Positions 23,501 through 25,655 of a stretch of DNA of 25,655 nucleotides are shown here, in pieces. Each line of letters starts with the position of its first letter. Within the stretch, counting starts at the first letter, position 1. Made by a program: the position numbers and the translations under genes. The DNA lies in assembly GCA_002495645.1 (NCBI GenBank), contig DAGF01000037.1, positions 1 through 25,655 of the forward strand, given 5' to 3'. The notes under the pieces were generated by a model that saw only the letters and a list, made by a program, of their open reading frames with translations, did no database searches and had not been told where the DNA came from. Source of the DNA: Euryarchaeota archaeon UBA549. GTDB lineage: Archaea; Thermoplasmatota; Poseidoniia; Poseidoniales; Poseidoniaceae.

Positions 23501-25655
23501 GTGCAGGCCACGAAGGTGGACGTCCTGCGAGGGCCAACGCCCCGATGGCGGTCATGAAACTGGCGATACCACCTTGTTTGGGGTGATTGGTCATGATGGG
23601 GACATGGGGCTGGCCCTCGAGAATCTGCATGGCGAACATGGTCAAGGCTCGCTTGGGGCCGACCTCAACGAACAGGCGACCTCCAGCATCGTACATCGTT
23701 TCGATCTGCTTAGTCCATTCCACAGAGGAGGCCATTTGCGGCGCAAGTTTCTCCAGAATCGCCGTCTTGCTGTCCCCGCCTTCAACGGGGTAGAAGGTGC
23801 CGTCCACGTTGGCGGTGATGGGCACATCAGGCCACCGAATTTCCAACCCTTCCAAGAATCGGCGCAGGGGTTCGTTGGCAGGTGCAACGATTCGGGAGTG
23901 GAAGGCGTGGGAGGTGGCGAGGGCCACACAAGAGAAGCCTTGCTCCTCGAACATGGCCATGGCGGCCTTGACCGGTTCGGTTTCGCCGGCGATAACGGTC
24001 ATCTTTGGCGAGTTTTTGTTGGCCGCAATCACGTAGCCATCGGTGGCTTTGAGCACCGCTTCAACCGCTTCGTAGGGAGCGGTGACGCTGGCCATCAGGC
24101 CTTTGTCGTCGATTTCAACCGCACCCATTTCCGTGCCGCGGGCGGCTGCAGCTCTCAGAGCACCGTCCATGTCCAAAATTCCCGAGGACATGAGCGCAGC
24201 GTATTCACCAAGGGAGTGCCCGGCAACCATGTCAGGCGTGTGCCCGTAGGCATTGAGCGTTCGTTCAATCGCCAAGTCGGCCGTCAACATCGCCGGTTGC
24301 GTGTACTCCGTTTGCTTGAGTTTGTGCTCCGCTTCCTTCAGTTCCTCTTTACTCAGAGAAGAGCGCAGGACAAATCCAGAGAGCGTCTCGCCACCCAAGA
24401 CATCGACCATGGTCTCGTCGGCTTGCTTCCAAACCTCAGCGGGTGCGGTGAAGCGTTGAACCAAATCGGCGGTCATGCCGACGTATTGGCTTCCCTGACC
24501 GGGGTACATGTGGACGGCTTTGGCCTTGGCTGGCATCGCTGGCTGGTCGGTCAACAACACACCCTGCGCTTGCAAGAAGCCCCACTTCTCGCTGTCCATC
24601 ATCGCCTGCCCTGCCAATGTTTGGCGCTTGGAAAACTCTGCCCAAGAGGTGGCGACGAGTGCCAAACGGAACGCCTGGGAAGGGTCAAAGCCCGCACTCA
24701 CTGTTTGCAGGGCTTCTGACAAACGCCGCCCTTTGGGGTCGTCGTCAAACAGCGGCCCATCAAAAGCGACACCGGCCAGTTGGGCTTGCAGCGCTTCAAG
24801 CGAGTCATCTGAAAGCAGGAGCACCCCGCCCTCAATCGCCTTCATCGCTTCGTGGGACATCGTCGCAGGAAGAGACGGGTCGAAAATCGACGGGGCGTCA
24901 GTGGCGGTCTGCCCGCTGTAAGCGGCCCAGCGAGCATCCCAATCAGAAGCCAGTGGTGCGTGATAATCCGGCTCGTAGCCCTCAAGGGCGATGTGGAAGT
25001 TGGTGCCGCCAAAGCCGAAGGCGGAAACACCGGCTCGACGAGGGTGCATCTCTGGGCGGGGCCACTCAAGGGGAGCAGTAGGGACGAAAAACGGAATGTT
25101 TGACCAGTCAACGGTTGGGTTGGGTGTCTCAAAATTCGCACTCGGCGGGATGGTCCGATGGTGCAAAGCCATGACCGATTTCATGATGCCCGCAATGCCT
25201 GCAGCCGCTTTGAGGTGGCCAATTTGAGATTTGATGGAGCCAACGGCCACGTTACCAGCTCCTTCAACGCCGGTCCACAACCGGGAAAGGGTGGAGAGTT
25301 CCGTCGCGTCGCCGACCTTTGTGGACGTCCCGTGGGCTTCCACCAATTCAACGGACGATGCTGGGTAGCCAGCTTGACTGTAGGCTCGGGCAATGGCCTG
25401 AACCTGCCCCCGTTGGCTTGGCGCGGTGATGCCTTTTCCTCGGCCATCAGATGAGCCACCGATGCCTCTGATGACGCTGTAGATTTCGTCATCATCGCGA
25501 ATCGCATCGCTGAGGCGCTTCAGCACCAGGACGCCGGCACCCTCGCCCATGACGAAGCCGTTGGCCCGGGCATCAAAGGGCGAGGAGTGGGTCGGCGAGA
25601 GGGCGCCAATAGCGGAGAATTTTGCAAAGGTCGCCGGGTCCATCGTTCGGTCCGT
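17568..25655 (-). CDS. PUFA-synthase-like type I polyketide synthase, 5' end beyond right edge
   Basis: At least 2695 residues; the frame is open through the right edge, so the N-terminus is missing. Domain order by position: first ketosynthase C-terminal part (25655 to about 24960) with HGTSTKVGD and GHLKAAAG; its active Cys should lie about 40 residues beyond the edge. Malonyl-type acyltransferase (about 24520-23570) has GQGSQ, GHSLGE (Ser codon 24215-24213) and HAFHS. A degenerate ACP-like segment (about 23312-23075) follows. A second ketosynthase (about 22962-21570) has Cys in LACASAT (codon 22337-22335) and both histidines (SHETYTP, TGHPMA). Three ACPs (about 21247-20295) sit in Pro/Ala-rich linkers. 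The ketoreductase (about 20190-18590) has SGGGSGVTA, FTSVAGRFGN and the catalytic Tyr in TDYAAAN. The dehydratase double hotdog (about 18560-17575) has HxxxGxxxxP in DHAIEGVPYHPG. No enoylreductase is visible. It should act iteratively on malonyl units to build a hydroxylated or unsaturated acyl chain; the product is unknown. Confidence 0.93.
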   Translation of the reverse strand, partial: TDRTMDPATFAKFSAIGALSPTHSSPFDARANGFVMGEGAGVLVLKRLSDAIRDDDEIYSVIRGIGGSSDGRGKGITAPSQRGQVQAIARAYSQAGYPASSVELVEAHGTSTKVGDATELSTLSRLWTGVEGAGNVAVGSIKSQIGHLKAAAGIAGIMKSVMALHHRTIPPSANFETPNPTVDWSNIPFFVPTAPLEWPRPEMHPRRAGVSAFGFGGTNFHIALEGYEPDYHAPLASDWDARWAAYSGQTATDAPSIFDPSLPATMSHEAMKAIEGGVLLLSDDSLEALQAQLAGVAFDGPLFDDDPKGRRLSEALQTVSAGFDPSQAFRLALVATSWAEFSKRQTLAGQAMMDSEKWGFLQAQGVLLTDQPAMPAKAKAVHMYPGQGSQYVGMTADLVQRFTAPAEVWKQADETMVDVLGGETLSGFVLRSSLSKEELKEAEHKLKQTEYTQPAMLTADLAIERTLNAYGHTPDMVAGHSLGEYAALMSSGILDMDGALRAAAARGTEMGAVEIDDKGLMASVTAPYEAVEAVLKATDGYVIAANKNSPKMTVIAGETEPVKAAMAMFEEQGFSCVALATSHAFHSRIVAPANEPLRRFLEGLEIRWPDVPITANVDGTFYPVEGGDSKTAILEKLAPQMASSVEWTKQIETMYDAGGRLFVEVGPKRALTMFAMQILEGQPHVPIMTNHPKQGGIASFMTAIGALALAGRPPSWPALDSDALQDAFKAGPIEARTSSPLSASTSTAALESLRTRARPLPGSGVSAGTTVSSTLTVQSGPMDSDYARDRAIKAYVGDRIAAFSGYPASFCHGHVVLTTGLGLTPEQVQRVVATIASEAQTDPEFDGPAAVTAGDLARWVRTPPSSWSPMATVTAPPSLKAAPVQTVSMLQTASQRDVDPYVVTGISLGLPGMDRVFSEDAFEKLVRGETCISEVSDEYKQRLLDKNIVRLIKGRDGSVNMDQATVFGDIPQLAGLKGAFDLAEEFGIDPKAIVAWDISTQLAVAAGLLALRDAGIPLTPVEQVGKGGLRLIRNWQVPQIQRERTGIVFSSCFPGLQMASKHAKNNGDDGEGRFDRRYLFQTLNMGHSQFAQYTGIRGPNTTINLACASATAAFGVAEDWLDAGRVDRVVIISGDDVTGDDLWEWIAGGFAASGAAATNNVVEETALPFDRRRNGLILGMGAAAFVVERNSEAQQRGVQPIAEFLGSTTANSAYHGTRLDVEHVGQVVNGFITDMERRWGLDRHAMAPNTVFFSHETYTPARGGSAQSEVKALRDTFGDSTNKLVIANTKGFTGHPMAVGIEDASMFYGLKTRRIPPIANHKEKDPELGDLNLSTGGDYPELEYGLRFAAGFGSQIALSLMRRWPIEGERIDGGRLLAWARGLAGTDDVVMRVLQNKLVAYVDGENNLHGGIQGDPWPITADWEGKPSVSSTPEPAPKPSPAPAVEAKPEPAPTPPPAPAAAAPVVNDESMVATVIEVVVNHTGYPADFVELDQDLEGELGIDTVKQAEIMADIRDKFGLPVDEDFVLADYPTLNHMIGYIQRMTGAAPASPAPAPAAPAAPEPAPIPAPAAPAPAPASPAPAAPVDDAAMTATVVAVVVEHTGYPADFIELDQDLEGELGIDTVKQAEIMADIRDKFSLPVDEDFVLADHPTLNHMIGYIQRMKGGAPSAPAPPVAASAPQPAPAAPEPAPTSATVTPAPAPSTSGSHPDIEGVLVSVVVDHTGYPADFIEMDQDLEGELGIDTVKQAEIMAEIRDRFSLPVDEDFVLADHPTLNHFTAYIVKMQGGGEAVEAPMPAAPVESASPTTAVAPGPSSSSVHQGTRRWQVEIEGCPGVPSPLNPSGTVLVSDDGWGIAEAFCQRMEARGLKAVRVGFESRIRDASSQDEGGRTVFRVDPEQPEHLAWIATQLSDAHLAGMVHMAPMKLASEQWPEDAYPSSQIALAAHGWFGLLKELSGRIPTDSSGFIASVSALDGRHGNKGDRFNALQCAASGVTKSFAFERPDLRCRALDLHPEFVLEADDAAERIEMDVFGLDGEVEIGLDRDGRRWALVAFAEDVVDDVRPLTGDDTWLVSGGGSGVTAASVIGVARASPKAGAHFELLGRSVLIESTADWIDWTDEQLTEEKNALRERLVETSESGKVTMVEWNRAWQRFTRSRDVYLTLDAIAKTGNHAAYHSIDVMDSEGLSGLGASLGRPITGIVHGAGLEDSKLVADKAYDVFDRVVRVKIDGWRALMSAVQASGREVPDFACCFTSVAGRFGNGGQTDYAAANSVLDAEMARLTATTTCRAVAIGWTGWRDVGMATRGSIEAVFAAAGIETLAVEDGVDIFVGEALQGGKRRVLGCGSLGLMDRFDSFREAPLKLPPSMAATIADPTRFPFVDKVVALQEGQQLVTQTTLSTDDHPFLTDHAIEGVPYHPGVMALEMFAQTSLLLHPSTCLAGFEEVSFGLPVKLMKGPMTVRVEAAVDRVDDDMTWVRCRLVSDLANSKGEVFGEREHHTGLVRLVKKHEDLRPFLQREVDALPSIGTPPQGDVLHPASFIYDRYFHGPRFQSHGGVLRGVGEGDRQGIDGRALMRHQLPATDQFSLESEGEQVLLEALPMLIEAGFQNAGLVAMELLGYSSLPVGINWSTMLRVPDADEALRLRSVQTGAQEDGVTVHDVLVVGEDDAPVLALKGLQLKAMATVEEGQRFSLDR
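20295..21247 (-). repeat. Three tandem acyl carrier protein domains with Thr at the carrier site
   Basis: Three near-identical ~75-residue carrier domains repeat at 120-121-residue spacing, separated by Pro/Ala-rich linkers. Each has HTGYPADF(V/I)E(L/M)DQDLEGELG followed by GIDTVKQAEIM and LPVDEDFVLAD(Y/H)PTLNH. The residue that should carry phosphopantetheine is encoded ACG (Thr) in all three: codons at 21146-21144, 20786-20784 and 20423-20421. Canonical ACPs have Ser here (GxDS). Tandem ACPs are a hallmark of PfaA-type PUFA synthases, where more copies raise output. The high identity between copies suggests recent duplication or gene conversion. Confidence 0.9.
23075..23312 (-). other. Degenerate ACP-like domain between acyltransferase and second ketosynthase
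   Basis: This part of the synthase reads SGYPASF...VLTTGLGLTPEQVQRVVATIASEAQ and lines up with the intact ACPs (TGYPADF...LEGELG, GIDTVKQAEIMADIRDK). The carrier-site Asp-Thr/Ser is replaced by Thr-Pro. It looks like an ACP fold that can no longer carry the cofactor and perhaps serves as a structural or docking module. The alignment was made by eye. Confidence 0.55.

Noticed and set aside
23481..24719. 412-codon plus-strand frame opposite the polyketide synthase, with a similar one at 17244-18194
   Set aside because: Both are antisense shadows of conserved AT or PPTase/DH coding sequence and have no family features.

Overview
The window looks like a chromosomal segment of a planktonic archaeon, most likely Marine Group II (Candidatus Poseidoniales, Thermoplasmatota) or a close relative. 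Two genes point to Archaea: the N-terminal half of a PCNA sliding clamp at the left edge and a complete CDP-archaeol synthase (CarS). A tRNA-Gly(UCC), apparently leaderless first genes with Shine-Dalgarno sites inside the operon, and large calcium-repeat secreted proteins fit this. The Poseidoniales assignment is inference; the archaeal assignment is well supported. Coding is dense, and no gene-free stretch exceeds about 180 bases.

Layout, left to right. (1) PCNA (minus, cut by the edge) diverges from a membrane-bound family 2 glycosyltransferase (plus), with a perfect 9-bp inverted repeat between them; a small two-helix membrane protein follows. (2) A tight plus-strand operon (2114-6140) has TGATG overlaps and strong internal Shine-Dalgarno sites. 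It encodes two exported proteins with Reeler/choice-of-anchor-V-like domains carrying heme-c-like but non-canonical Cys-His motifs (CxCH and CxxxCH), then a His-rich DUF2231-like membrane protein. This is a candidate surface redox unit. (3) A minus-strand ABC exporter half-transporter diverges from an 1863-residue cell-surface subtilisin-like protease whose C-terminal half is about 30 DxDxDG calcium motifs followed by a membrane anchor. (4) tRNA-Gly, carS, a membrane-anchored alpha/beta hydrolase preceded by a palindromic operator-like site, and a small MerT-like membrane protein. (5) From 16.8 kb to the right edge, minus strand: a PUFA-synthase-like type I polyketide synthase of at least 2695 residues, ordered KS-AT-(degenerate ACP)-KS-ACP-ACP-ACP-KR-DH, with an Sfp-type phosphopantetheinyl transferase directly downstream in the same operon.

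The outstanding content is region 5: a giant iterative lipid/polyketide synthase with its own activating enzyme in an archaeon, a domain whose membranes are made of isoprenoid ethers. All three of its intact ACP domains carry Thr where the phosphopantetheine-accepting Ser is expected, and an extra ACP-like fold between AT and the second KS has lost the site altogether. The second notable unit is the Reeler-like/DUF2231 operon, whose organisation recalls eukaryotic Reeler plus cytochrome b561 proteins.
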